From CAVYUC01 sp963783085 (GTDB lineage: Bacteria; Bacteroidota; Bacteroidia; Bacteroidales; Prolixibacteraceae), in the NCBI GenBank assembly GCA_963783085.1, contig CAWAMJ010000015.1:1-64000 (forward strand): 64,000 nucleotides of DNA. Reading direction: 5' to 3'. This document shows, piece after piece, positions 53,033-64,000 of the stretch. The notes beneath the pieces are model-generated. The model saw nothing but the letters and a program-made list of their open reading frames with translations, had not been told where the DNA came from and did no database searches. Position numbers and translations under genes: made by a program. Each line of letters opens with the position of its first letter. Position 1 is the first letter of the stretch.

Positions 53033-53803
53033 TCAGCTTTTTTCAATGTTTTCAATAAAACTTGTTAATTCTATAAACGATTCAACCGAAAGTTGTTCAG
53101 GCCTTTTCGCGGAAAATGGTTCAGGAAGCTGACCGGCAATGGGCGCCAGCGATCTCCGCAGCATTTTCCTGCGCTGGTTAAATGCTGTTTTAACCACTTT
53201 AAAAAATAATGTTTCGCTGCACGGAAGCTTTTCCACGTCGTTCCGCACCAACCGGATAACCGCCGATTTTACTTTTGGCGGCGGCCAAAAAACCTGCTCG
53301 GGAACCGTAAATAAATATTCGGTGTTGTAAAATGCCTGGAGCAGAACGCTCAGAATTCCATAAGTTTTTGAACCGGGCCCGGCGCTGATTCTTTCGGCGA
53401 CTTCCTTTTGTATCATTCCAACAACTTCAGGCACTGCATGTTTATATTCCAGTATCCGGAAAAAAATCTGTGACGAAATGTTGTATGGAAAGTTGCCGAT
53501 AATGCTGAACCTGTTCGTAAAAAATTTTGTAAAATCGAATTTCAGGAAATCGGCGGAATGAATACGACCATTCAGCGCCGGAAAATTTTCTTCCAGAAAT
53601 TTCACTGATTCGGTGTCAATTTCAATTACACTGACATTTAAATCGGTTCGTTCAAGCAGAAACTTGGTTAGCACTCCCATTCCCGGTCCTACTTCCAGTA
53701 CTTCAGGAACCGTGTTACCGAGTTTGCCAACAATTTTCTGTGCGATATTCTGATCGGTTAAAAAATGCTGGCCTAAATATTTTTTGGGTCGGACAATATT
53801 CAT
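53033..53803 (-). CDS. rsmA: 16S rRNA dimethyladenosine transferase
   Basis: RsmA (KsgA) dimethylates two adjacent adenosines in the 3'-terminal helix of 16S rRNA during 30S assembly, using SAM. The SAM motif is LEVGPGMGVLTKFLLE; the catalytic motif IV is NFPYNISSQI; the C-terminal helical domain has RRKMLRRSL. Its 256 residues are typical. First gene of the run rsmA-mgtE-rimB-rimK-AstE-like; the promoter should lie in 53804-53987. Confidence 0.95.
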   Translation of the reverse strand: MNIVRPKKYLGQHFLTDQNIAQKIVGKLGNTVPEVLEVGPGMGVLTKFLLERTDLNVSVIEIDTESVKFLEENFPALNGRIHSADFLKFDFTKFFTNRFSIIGNFPYNISSQIFFRILEYKHAVPEVVGMIQKEVAERISAGPGSKTYGILSVLLQAFYNTEYLFTVPEQVFWPPPKVKSAVIRLVRNDVEKLPCSETLFFKVVKTAFNQRRKMLRRSLAPIAGQLPEPFSAKRPEQLSVESFIELTSFIENIEKS

Positions 53804-53987
53804 CGTTGCAATTTCGATTCATTCCAGTTCCTACTTAAAATGGCTTTTTCTCGAAAATAATAAAAACTAATTTATATTTTTGTCAGCCACGAATAGCTGA
53901 TACAGGCCTGAAATTCGCATCCCGAAATTAGTAATTTTTTAGGGAATAGGACTTCCGGCTGCCAAACCGGCTTAAAAATTTTTTGGT

Positions 53988-55007
53988 TTGAAAAACTTGG
54001 CCTTAAAAATCTTAAAATTTCTCGCTTTTTTTGCCTTGGGCGCTTTTATTTTCTGGTTGGTGTACAAAGACCAGGATATTGAGCGGATTAAATCGGTTTT
54101 AAAAAACGATGTGAACTACTTCTGGATCGTAATTTCGCTGATTATCGGGTTGTTAAGTCACGTCAGCCGCACCTTGCGCTGGGGATTGATGATTGAGCCA
54201 ATCAGCCACAAACCCTGGTTCATCAATACTTTTCTTGCGGTTATGGTGGGTTACTTAATGAACCTGGCGTTTCCGCGAATGGGCGAAATTTCGCGTTGCG
54301 GCGTACTGTCGAGGTACGAGAAAATTTCATTTACCAAGTTGATAGGAACAGTGGTTGCAGAACGCGCAGTGGATATGATTTCGCTGCTTACGCTGCTGAT
54401 GATCGTTATTATTTCGCAGTTCGGCCAAATGCTCGATTTTCTGCACCGCAACCCGGAAATCGAAACAAAACTGCATTCAATGGCCACTTCGCCGCTGCTG
54501 CTGATTGGAATTCTGTTGCTGCTGATACTCATTTTTGTTTTCAGGAAAACATTGAAACATACGCTTTTTTACAAGAAAGCCACCGAAATCTTCCTGAATT
54601 TTAAAGAAGGTTTTGTTTCCATTCGTTCGGTGAAGAAAAAGGGCTGGTTTATTTTTCATTCCGTAGCTATCTGGACCATGTATTACATTATGTTGTATTC
54701 TGTATTTTTTGCATTCGGTTTTACAGAAAACCTGGGCCCGATTGCAGGCCTGACGACTTTTGTATTTGCCAGTTTTGGTATGGTGGCGCCGGTTCAGGGT
54801 GGAATTGGAGCATGGCATTTTATGGCCATCGAAGCGCTTTCGATTTACGGAGTTGCACGCGAAAATGGGATCATTTTTGCATTTGTCGCCCATACTTCGA
54901 TGACAGCAATGATAATTATTATCGGAATTATTTCAATGCTTGTACTACCTTTCATAAACCGCAGGAAGGATATTTCTGTTGAAGAAATGGAAAAAATTTC
55001 CGCTTAA
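53988..55007 (+). CDS. Flippase-like membrane protein (UPF0104 / LPG-synthase TM region)
   Basis: The start is a TTG, because the frame is closed by a stop at 53973 with no ATG in between. The 339 residues form about eight membrane segments and match the lysylphosphatidylglycerol-synthase transmembrane (UPF0104/AglD-like) family: SRTLRWGLMIEP, FPRMGEISRCGVLSRYE, AERAVDMISL and GLTTFVFASFGMVAPVQGGIGAWHF. There is no aminoacyltransferase domain, so it is not MprF itself; such stand-alone proteins are thought to move or shield lipids. It is followed after 21 nt by a LolC/E-type permease. Confidence 0.88.
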   Translation: MKNLALKILKFLAFFALGAFIFWLVYKDQDIERIKSVLKNDVNYFWIVISLIIGLLSHVSRTLRWGLMIEPISHKPWFINTFLAVMVGYLMNLAFPRMGEISRCGVLSRYEKISFTKLIGTVVAERAVDMISLLTLLMIVIISQFGQMLDFLHRNPEIETKLHSMATSPLLLIGILLLLILIFVFRKTLKHTLFYKKATEIFLNFKEGFVSIRSVKKKGWFIFHSVAIWTMYYIMLYSVFFAFGFTENLGPIAGLTTFVFASFGMVAPVQGGIGAWHFMAIEALSIYGVARENGIIFAFVAHTSMTAMIIIIGIISMLVLPFINRRKDISVEEMEKISA

Positions 55008-55028
55008 TTTATTCTTTTCAGTTTTTTG

Positions 55029-56282
55029 ATGAATACCGAGCTCTTCATATCGCGCAGGTTGTTTTTCGACAAATCGAACAAAAAATTCTTGTCGCGGCGG
55101 ATCATTCGCATCGCATTGTTCGGAATTACGCTCGGACTGGCTGTTATGATTATTTCAGTGTCTGTTGTAACCGGCTTCAAGAAAGAAATCCGAAACAAGG
55201 TGATCGGGTTTGGTTCGCACATTCAAATCATCAATTACGATTCGAATAATTCGTACGAGACGCAGCCAATCTCTGAAAACCAGCCATTTTTATCGGATAT
55301 CCGCCCCATTGACGGGATTAAATCCATTCATATTTATGCCACCAAACCCGGAATGATAAAGACCAACGAATACATCCAGGGCATCGTATTTAAAGGTGTG
55401 GCGCCCGGCTATAACTGGGATTTTTTTCAAAAAAACCTGGTGGAAGGCCACACACCAGAGCTGAACGATTCGGCGCGCAGCGATCAAATCCTGATTTCGC
55501 AGCAGGTGTCGAATCTGCTGAAGGTAAAACTCGGTGACAAAGTGGTACTTTATTTTATAAACGAAAATGAAAGTACGCCACGGATGCTGCAACTCAAAAT
55601 CTCGGGAATTTACCGGACAAGTCTCGAAGAATTCGACAACTTATTCATTATCGGCGATTTAAAACAGGTGCAGCGGCTGAATGACTGGACCAGCAACCAA
55701 GTCAGCGGTTTCGAAATTACCCTTTCAGACTTTAGCCGGATCGACGAAATTGAGCAAAAAGTCCGCAGCAAAATTATTCCCTACAACAGCGAGAAATCAG
55801 AAATATTGCGAACCTCGGCCATTACCCGTGAATACCCTCAAATTTTCGACTGGCTGAAAGTAACCGACATGAATGTGTGGGTAATCCTGATTTTAATGTC
55901 GCTGGTGGCCGGGTTCAACATGATTTCCGGTTTACTGGTGTTAATCCTTGAGCGCAGCCGGATGATTGGCATTTTGAAATCGTTGGGAAGCCGTAACTGG
56001 AGCATCCGTAAAATTTTCCTCTACCTTTCGGTTTTTCTCACGTCCCGCGGCATGTTGTGGGGAAATGTAACCGGTATCCTGTTTATTTTCCTTCAGAAAA
56101 CGTTCCGGTTCATAAAACTGAACCCAACCATGTACTACGTCGATTTTATGCCAGTTAATTTTTCGCTGACGCATTTGCTGTTGCTCAATGCAGCAACCAT
56201 TTTCGTTACCACTTTAATGCTCGTCATTCCGGGTTATTTAATCACAAAAATTTCGCCCGACAAGGCCATTCGCTTCGATTGA
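55029..56282 (+). CDS. LolC/E-type ABC transporter permease
   Basis: The 417-residue protein (ATG at 55029; a TTG directly before it is ignored) resembles the permease of the lipoprotein-releasing LolCDE complex: N-terminal FISRRLFFDK-type start, IIRIALFGITLGLAVMIISVSVVTGFKKEI for the first membrane segment and hook, a periplasmic domain (about 50-260), and three C-terminal membrane segments with MISGLLVLILERSRMIGILKSLG. Only one permease gene is present and no lolD ATPase is adjacent; single-permease forms (LolF-like) exist in other bacteria. Role in lipoprotein sorting is inferred. Confidence 0.88.
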   Translation: MNTELFISRRLFFDKSNKKFLSRRIIRIALFGITLGLAVMIISVSVVTGFKKEIRNKVIGFGSHIQIINYDSNNSYETQPISENQPFLSDIRPIDGIKSIHIYATKPGMIKTNEYIQGIVFKGVAPGYNWDFFQKNLVEGHTPELNDSARSDQILISQQVSNLLKVKLGDKVVLYFINENESTPRMLQLKISGIYRTSLEEFDNLFIIGDLKQVQRLNDWTSNQVSGFEITLSDFSRIDEIEQKVRSKIIPYNSEKSEILRTSAITREYPQIFDWLKVTDMNVWVILILMSLVAGFNMISGLLVLILERSRMIGILKSLGSRNWSIRKIFLYLSVFLTSRGMLWGNVTGILFIFLQKTFRFIKLNPTMYYVDFMPVNFSLTHLLLLNAATIFVTTLMLVIPGYLITKISPDKAIRFD

Positions 56283-56463
56283 TTTAATATCAAGCCCCTG
56301 TTTACCGCACTTCTAAAGTAAACTTATGATTTTAAATCTACCTTCAGGTGGTGGTTTCAATTCATCGATTTTCTTTGTAACTTTATCCTTATTATTCTGA
56401 AAATGAAGATTTACCGATTGTTTAGTAATTAAATCTCGTAAACCAATTTCAATTAAACGACTG

Positions 56464-58596
56464 ATGAAAAAACTAATCTTTGCGCTCTTCTCCCTGCTAT
56501 TTTTCCTGGGAAATGCGCAATCCGTATACAGTCAGAATATTGTTTCGGGAACCATTAAATCGCAAACCGGCGAGCCACTTGCCGGAGCAAACATTGTGGT
56601 GGAAAACACCACTATCGGAACGGCATCTGGCAACGATGGAAATTACCAACTGCCACCGCTGAAAAATGGCGAATATAAAATAAGAGTGAGCTTTTTTGGC
56701 TACGAAACCATGGAACAACCGGTAACTTTAACCGGCGAAAATGTGACGTTGAATTTCGGAATGAAAGAAACTTCCATCGATTTGAACGCAGTGGTGGTAA
56801 CCGGAACGCGGACCGAAAAAAGCCTGGCAAACACGCCCGTGCTTACCCAGTCGATAAGCATCCGTGAACTGGAAAACAAAGACGTAACAAGTATTACCGA
56901 TGCACTGGAATTTGCCGTCCCTGGAATTGAATTCGAAAGCCATGCACAGGGAAAGTCCATTTCGCTGCAGGGAATCGATCCGCAGTACATGCTTTTTCTT
57001 GTGGATGGCGAGCGGCTGGCGGGCGAAACTTACGGAGACGTTGATTACAGCCGCATCAACATTGCCGATATTCAACGAATTGAAGTGGTAAAAGGAGCCA
57101 GTTCCACATTATACGGCTCGAATGCGCTTGGCGGCGTGGTAAATATCATCACTAAAATACCGGTGAAAAAATTCCAACTGGCCGCATCGTCTCGTTTTTC
57201 AAAATACAATACACAAAATTACCAGGTGAGTGCGGGCTCGAAACTGGGGCAGTTTTCAACCCAGACATCTGCCGTTTATGATAAAACCAACGGTTACGAT
57301 TTACTCGCCGGGGATACTTACCGGACACAGGAAAAAGAAGATGCTGTGGTGATGAACGAACATTTGCGGTTCTCGCCCGACGAGCGTTTCCTGCTGGAAG
57401 GGAATGTTTCGTTCATGAGCAAAAACCGCGAAAATACATCGCCGTCGTTGTACGACCGACGGAACCAGGATTTTACATACGGAGCAAAAGCAACCTGGTT
57501 TTTAAACACCGGCAGCAATATTTCGTTTAGCTGGAATTCCGACGATTATGAGCTGTTTAATAAAATCACTCCCGATTCGCTCGTCACCGATTATAACAAT
57601 TTGTACAATAACGCCCGGCTGCTCGGGAATTTCAGCCTCGCCGGCTGGAATTTCCTGACACTCGGAACCGAATACATTTCCGAAAATCTTACCGCTCCCC
57701 GCAACAAAATCGATGACAGAACCAACACCGACTTTATTGTTTTTGCTCAGGAAGATTTGCAGTTGGGAAATGCCCTGAATATTATCGGTGGTTTTCGGGC
57801 GCATAACAACTCGCAGTACGGATGGCATTTCACCCCGCAGTTTTCAGCCATGTATACCATCTGGCATTTCGCGTTCCGCGGAAATTACAGCATGGGGTAC
57901 AAAACACCCACGCTGAAGGAAAAATATATGTCGTTCCAGATTCCGGCTCCCGGCCCGCCAATGTTTTTGGTTGGCAACGAAAACCTCAATCCGGAAACCT
58001 CAAAATATGTGTCGCTTTCCGCTGAATATACGCGACAGGGCGTTTCCTTTTCGGTCTCGGTTTACCGGAATGACATTTCGAACATGATTTCGGAAAATAT
58101 GGATGAATATACTGTAAAACCCGGCGGAATTATTGAATATGCCTATCGGAATTACGACGAAGTGCTTCTAAAAGGCGTGGATATTTTACTGAAGACCAAA
58201 GTGATTAAAAATTTACTTTTTACCGGAATTGTCACTTTTTCAAAAAAATACGACGAAATAGCTGGTGAAGAATTTAATAACGTCAGGAATTTCACCGGGA
58301 AATTTAATGTGGACTATGATGTTAATGCAGGAAATTATAATTTGAACCTGAACCTGCAGAGCAACTTTTACGGCGGAAAATCGATTGATTTGATGGACGA
58401 CATTACGCACGAGATACAAACCATTGATCTCGGAAGTTTTTCACTCTGGAAATTCACCAGCACACATACATTAAAAAACGACTATTACTTTAAGGCTGGA
58501 ATCGATAATATTTTTGATTTTACCGATCCTTCAGGCGGATACAACAGCGGCTCTCCCGGCAGGGTATTCTTCTTCGGACTGGGAATCCGGATTTAA
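56464..58596 (+). CDS. TonB-dependent outer-membrane receptor
   Basis: The 710-residue protein is a classic-size TonB-dependent receptor rather than a SusC. It has a signal peptide ending SVYSQ, a carboxypeptidase-regulatory-like domain (about 25-105, SGTIKSQTGEPLAGANI), a plug (about 115-225) with VVVTGTRTEKSLANTPV and VVKGASSTLYGSNALGGVVNII, and a 22-strand barrel ending in FFFGLGIRI. The Fe/vitamin B12-type plug form suggests a metal chelate or cofactor ligand, but nothing adjacent confirms which one. The gene appears alone; a hairpin follows at 58600. Confidence 0.93.
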   Translation: MKKLIFALFSLLFFLGNAQSVYSQNIVSGTIKSQTGEPLAGANIVVENTTIGTASGNDGNYQLPPLKNGEYKIRVSFFGYETMEQPVTLTGENVTLNFGMKETSIDLNAVVVTGTRTEKSLANTPVLTQSISIRELENKDVTSITDALEFAVPGIEFESHAQGKSISLQGIDPQYMLFLVDGERLAGETYGDVDYSRINIADIQRIEVVKGASSTLYGSNALGGVVNIITKIPVKKFQLAASSRFSKYNTQNYQVSAGSKLGQFSTQTSAVYDKTNGYDLLAGDTYRTQEKEDAVVMNEHLRFSPDERFLLEGNVSFMSKNRENTSPSLYDRRNQDFTYGAKATWFLNTGSNISFSWNSDDYELFNKITPDSLVTDYNNLYNNARLLGNFSLAGWNFLTLGTEYISENLTAPRNKIDDRTNTDFIVFAQEDLQLGNALNIIGGFRAHNNSQYGWHFTPQFSAMYTIWHFAFRGNYSMGYKTPTLKEKYMSFQIPAPGPPMFLVGNENLNPETSKYVSLSAEYTRQGVSFSVSVYRNDISNMISENMDEYTVKPGGIIEYAYRNYDEVLLKGVDILLKTKVIKNLLFTGIVTFSKKYDEIAGEEFNNVRNFTGKFNVDYDVNAGNYNLNLNLQSNFYGGKSIDLMDDITHEIQTIDLGSFSLWKFTSTHTLKNDYYFKAGIDNIFDFTDPSGGYNSGSPGRVFFFGLGIRI

Positions 58597-58599
58597 AAT

Positions 58600-58621
58600 C
58601 TTTGAGTTGGGAAACTCAAAG
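58600..58621 (+). terminator. Hairpin after the TonB receptor gene
   Basis: A perfect 9-bp stem CTTTGAGTT/AACTCAAAG (58600-58608 with 58613-58621) has a GGGA loop and begins 4 nt past the stop codon. No T-run follows, so intrinsic termination is uncertain. Confidence 0.4.
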
Positions 58622-58734
58622 TCCCAAAGTCACGGTGGCAGGCTCCCGGAAGTTGGATTTTCCCAAGCCCAAACAAATTGTCTTCTACTTGTGAAAGTCG
58701 TTGAGGTTTCACCGCTATTTTTTATTTTTGCGCA

Positions 58735-59343
58735 ATGATTATTTCGCCGGAAAATATCAGGAGAGCGCTGGCTGAAAAATTGCCGGGAGGAGCTTCGCAT
58801 AAAAAGATGCTGCCGCCCAACCGCGAGTTAAGAGCAACTGAAACGGAAAGAGTCAGCGCCAAAAAAAGTAGCGTGTTGCTGTTGCTTTTTATCGAAAACG
58901 ACGAGCTGACTGCCTGCCTGATAAAACGCCCGGAACACATGAAATTTCATCCAGGCCAGATTGCCATGCCGGGCGGCAGAATTGAAAAAGGGGAAACCGA
59001 ATTGGAAACCGCTCTCCGCGAAACTGAAGAAGAAATTGGTATTCCACCCGAAAAGATTGAAATTCTCGGCTCGCTTTCCGAATTGTATGTGGGCGTGAGC
59101 CGGTTTATGATTCACCCGTTTGTAGGGTGGCTGGCAGAAAAACCGCACTTTAACATCAACCGCCACGAAGTTGAAAAAGTAATACTCTTCCCGATTTCGA
59201 AATATAAAAATACGTTCGGGCAAACCGAGCTGGCTACCATTTCCGGAAAATTAAATGTTCCTTGTGTAATGTTTGAAAACGAAATTCTCTGGGGCGCTAC
59301 CGCCATGATTTTATCAGAGTTTTATGATGTAGTGACGAAGTAA
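58735..59343 (+). CDS. NUDIX hydrolase, CoA pyrophosphatase type
   Basis: The NUDIX box GRIEKGETELETALRETEEE plus IGI (81-103) fits GX5EX7REUXEEXGU. It is preceded by LIKRPEHMKFHPGQIAMPGG, the CoA-pyrophosphatase (NuCoA, UPF0035) signature, so it most likely splits CoA or acyl-CoA into 3',5'-ADP and 4'-phosphopantetheine in the cytoplasm. The 202-residue length fits NudL-type enzymes. It stands alone between the TonB receptor and the convergent porin gene. Confidence 0.92.
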   Translation: MIISPENIRRALAEKLPGGASHKKMLPPNRELRATETERVSAKKSSVLLLLFIENDELTACLIKRPEHMKFHPGQIAMPGGRIEKGETELETALRETEEEIGIPPEKIEILGSLSELYVGVSRFMIHPFVGWLAEKPHFNINRHEVEKVILFPISKYKNTFGQTELATISGKLNVPCVMFENEILWGATAMILSEFYDVVTK

Positions 59344-59410
59344 AATTAATTGTAATAATCACAATTCACTGTAAAGAACAAAATTACCATCGCGGCAATA
59401 AATATTTTTC

Positions 59411-61357
59411 TTAATCGTAAAAAGCCCAGGAAACTCCAATTCGATAGGTCCTCCGGAGCATCGGATAGTGCGGAACGGTCATGTATTCCTCGTCGATAAA
59501 TTCGGTACCGATATTCATCATTTTAAAAAAGATGCGGGTCCGTTTTAAGCGGAGGTTGGCAAATGCATCGATGTATGGAAAATTACCATATTTTTTGTCA
59601 TTCTGGAGGTAAAACAACCCGGTTTCCGGATCGTAGGCATCGGCATACCATGCCGTATTGTAACGTGTATCTACACCAATCTGCGCAAACAAAACCTTTG
59701 CCAGCACAAATTTATAATAAGCGGTGCCGAATGCAGAAAAATCGGGAAGGTGAATGTATTGTTGATTGGAAGCCTTTTGCCACAGCAACCGGGTGCGGAG
59801 GTGCAGGTTTCGCCAACTGAAATCTTTGTCGAGGTAAGCCGATAAAATGAGCAGTTCTTTTCCGGTTTGCGATGGAATTCCCAGTGTATCGTTATAAATA
59901 AAATTATTGATGATGGCATAGTTCGCCCCGAATTCGAGCCGGCGTTTCGGAGATACAAAATTTCCCTGCACCGTCATCCGCTGTTCCATTTTAAAATCAT
60001 TGTCCCACTGAATATGCTTCGAATAGTAAGTTTCCTGAAAATAATCGGGAACGCTGTTTTCAATCTTCCCGCGAATTGTAATATCGGTCAGTGAATCTTT
60101 CAGTAAAGTAAACGGTTTTGAGATTACACCCGAAATTTCCGTTTGCCCGATGTTCCGGCCCAGCAGGTATATTTTCCCGTCGAAATTCCACTTCCAGAAA
60201 TTTCCGGTTTGCCTGAAAATTCCTCCTCCGGCATAAACATTCGTATACCGGTTGGTTACCCTCGAAAGTGTGGAGTCATTTATCAGCATTCCCGGTGAAG
60301 ACGCTTTAATAAAATCCTGCCCGATAAATGCCCTCTTCCCGAAACTCGTTTTTCGTTCCGAATTTTCATATTGTTTAATTTGAAAAACATTCCGGATTTT
60401 CCGGAACCGGACCAGATCAACTACGAAATCGTTTCCGTAATAATCGTTTATAAAAAAGGTATTGGTGGTGTCGTCGATAAATTGTTTTTTGTTGTTTTCG
60501 TATTCGAATGAATAAATAAAACCGACAACTGGTCTGAATTCATCGGATTCTTCTTCTTTTTCAATGGTTTTCCCCACCCGATATTCACCGGTGGCAAAAA
60601 CGTACATGTTTCCATATTCCGAATGAACGTTTTCAAGGTTTACGTTGAGAAGTTCGGTTTCGGCGTTACTTAACAAAAGTGAATCATAAGTAAGTCCGCC
60701 ATTTTCGGCGTTTTTTATGCTGTTTGAAATAAAACCGCCGTGGATGCTCAGCTTGTCGCGATTGTAGTTGGAATAGAGGCTGACAAAATTATTTTTGCTT
60801 TGCTGATTGCTGTATTGTCCTTCCGACTTTGCCTGATCGTATCGAAATGTTACGTTCAAAAACGGATTGATATTTTGGGAATGAAGAACATTAAAACGCG
60901 TTTCGTTCTTTCGGGTGCGGTGTTCGCTCTGACTGAAATCGAGCCGCGTATACGGAGTGCGGGTATTAAAAAATTTTACTGAAGCTGGATTTAGCAAATA
61001 GGCCGCCCGCGATTGCAGAAAGAAGAAATCGAATTCTGAATCGCGTTTGAAAAAGTTATTGTTTTGATAAGGTGTGCCATAATTTCCAAGATAGGATACA
61101 GAGACAGCATCATCATAAATGGGATTGTACATGTGGTAAAAGTCGAGGGTGGTATCAAGGCGGGCTGAATCTTTAAATGCGCCGTATCCGTCGAGGTACC
61201 ACAATTTTACCAGCGGTTTAATTTCAATAACCTCCCTTTTTTTCTCCTCTTCAATTTGATCTTCAATTGCCAGATCCGGGTCGATTTGAGAATAAACCTT
61301 TGCAGGAATACAAATGAGTACGAACAGAAATATTTTAATGATTTCTTTTTTCAGCAT
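59411..61357 (-). CDS. Putative porin (PF14121 family)
   Basis: This Bacteroidota-specific outer-membrane protein has 648 residues. A signal peptide ends KVYSQ (about residue 24). The first mature part is acidic, then comes LVKLWYLDGYGAFKDSARLDT and the family block FYHMYNPIYDDAVSVSYLGNYG, followed by a long beta-strand region with aromatic girdles and a C-terminal Phe-rich strand (YRIGVSWAFYD). The family is predicted to form large barrels; the substrate is unknown. A TAGTTTTG box lies on the minus strand at 61385-61378, 21 bp before the ATG, as a possible -7 element. Confidence 0.88.
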   Translation of the reverse strand: MLKKEIIKIFLFVLICIPAKVYSQIDPDLAIEDQIEEEKKREVIEIKPLVKLWYLDGYGAFKDSARLDTTLDFYHMYNPIYDDAVSVSYLGNYGTPYQNNNFFKRDSEFDFFFLQSRAAYLLNPASVKFFNTRTPYTRLDFSQSEHRTRKNETRFNVLHSQNINPFLNVTFRYDQAKSEGQYSNQQSKNNFVSLYSNYNRDKLSIHGGFISNSIKNAENGGLTYDSLLLSNAETELLNVNLENVHSEYGNMYVFATGEYRVGKTIEKEEESDEFRPVVGFIYSFEYENNKKQFIDDTTNTFFINDYYGNDFVVDLVRFRKIRNVFQIKQYENSERKTSFGKRAFIGQDFIKASSPGMLINDSTLSRVTNRYTNVYAGGGIFRQTGNFWKWNFDGKIYLLGRNIGQTEISGVISKPFTLLKDSLTDITIRGKIENSVPDYFQETYYSKHIQWDNDFKMEQRMTVQGNFVSPKRRLEFGANYAIINNFIYNDTLGIPSQTGKELLILSAYLDKDFSWRNLHLRTRLLWQKASNQQYIHLPDFSAFGTAYYKFVLAKVLFAQIGVDTRYNTAWYADAYDPETGLFYLQNDKKYGNFPYIDAFANLRLKRTRIFFKMMNIGTEFIDEEYMTVPHYPMLRRTYRIGVSWAFYD

Positions 61358-61454
61358 AAAGCATTTTCAACGTTGCACAAAACTAAAAAAAGGGACAGAA
61401 AAGTAGGGTATAACAGAATAACTTTTCACGTAAATTAACAAGAATCCGGAAATT

Positions 61455-61487
61455 AAAAAAGGCCCATGCTCGTTTGAACATGGGCCT
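61455..61487 (-). terminator. rRNA operon terminator
   Basis: On the minus strand AGGCCCATG and CATGGGCCT (61479-61487 and 61460-61468) form a 9-bp GC-rich stem with a 10-nt loop, followed by a T-run. It lies directly after the 5S rRNA. Confidence 0.9.
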
Positions 61488-61493
61488 GGATAA

Positions 61494-61603
<110 letters not shown>

Positions 61604-61786
61604 AATTTTCTCAAAGGTTGTTGCGGGTTTTGCCCCGCCGTCCCGAGTGCTCGGGACCACCTTAATATTGGTGAAGGCTTTCCGGTTTTTGACCGGTGTT
61701 TTCAGCCTTGCAATACCTTTAGGCAGTTGGGAAAGAAAGAAATTTGGTTTCCATTATCACTACAAGGAATCTTAGGATTGTTTCTG
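61604..61786 (-). other. 23S-5S internal transcribed spacer
   Basis: This 180-nt spacer has no tRNA. It contains strong short hairpins, including CCCGAG/CTCGGG near 61641-61655 and a GCGGG/CCCGC-like pair, likely RNase processing sites for the pre-rRNA. Confidence 0.7.

Positions 61787-64000
<2,214 letters not shown>

Noticed and set aside
61604..61786. tRNA in the 23S-5S spacer
   Set aside because: No cloverleaf or CCA end; only short hairpins are visible.

Overview
The window comes from a Bacteroidota genome. The likeliest order is Bacteroidales/Marinilabiliales, possibly a Prolixibacteraceae-like environmental lineage, but the genus cannot be fixed from sequence alone. The evidence is two SusC/SusD nutrient-import loci, proteins with type IX secretion (T9SS) C-terminal sorting domains, a FISUMP protein, a PF14121 'putative porin', DUF5012 and Lipid_bd lipoproteins, the purH-mreBCD-mrdA-rodA order, weak Shine-Dalgarno use and TAnnTTTG-like promoter boxes.

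Layout. 1-484: no confident gene, one hairpin terminator. 485-4614 (- strand): glycerol operon glpK-glpD-glpF plus a small helical protein. 4819-5634 (+): divergent AraC-family regulator with a repeat-rich candidate operator just upstream. 5825-7196 (+): a T9SS-sorted protein and a FISUMP lipoprotein-like/secreted protein. 7265-7831 (-): CDP-alcohol phosphatidyltransferase. 7976-8062: long inverted repeat. 8157-9390 (+): E. coli-type serA broken by a one-base frameshift. 9472-11118 (-): pgi. 11315-11836 (-): DUF3124 lipoprotein. 11988-12917 (+): EamA transporter. 13090-18618 (+): exporter cluster (adaptor, MacB-like permease, TolC-like channel, second adaptor) with no ATPase gene. 18701-30374 (-): two adjacent SusCD loci; the upstream one has the gene order of the Bacteroides BT2264-BT2261 peptide importer. 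30732-36893: mixed single genes (ATP-grasp-like protein, PPK2, DUF1338, PfkB kinase with a missing catalytic Asp, ACP phosphodiesterase, lysine 2,3-aminomutase-like radical SAM enzyme).

37197-44453 (-): purine/cell-shape operon purH-mreB-mreC-mreD-mrdA-rodA, which builds the rod-shape elongasome. 44704-45957 (+): lone MacB-like permease. 45958-49330: AT-rich accessory segment with an AAA+/DUF4143 ATPase, a small outer-membrane-type protein, a decayed secreted T9SS protein, and many hairpins resembling REP elements. 49346-53803 (-): tight five-gene run rsmA-mgtE-rimB-like-rimK-AstE-like. 53988-59343 (+): flippase-like membrane protein, LolC/E-like permease, TonB-dependent receptor and CoA-type NUDIX hydrolase. 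59411-61357 (-): putative porin. 61457-64000 (-): end of an rRNA operon (terminator, 5S, spacer, 3' three-quarters of 23S), cut by the window edge.

Most of the window is ordinary core genome. The parts worth a second look are the serA frameshift, the PfkB active-site change, the RimK/RimB/AstE trio, the exporter with two adaptors and no ATPase, the predicted peptide importer, the candidate AraC operator, and the hairpin-rich accessory segment. I found no CRISPR array, prophage, complete transposase or clear new multi-gene system.
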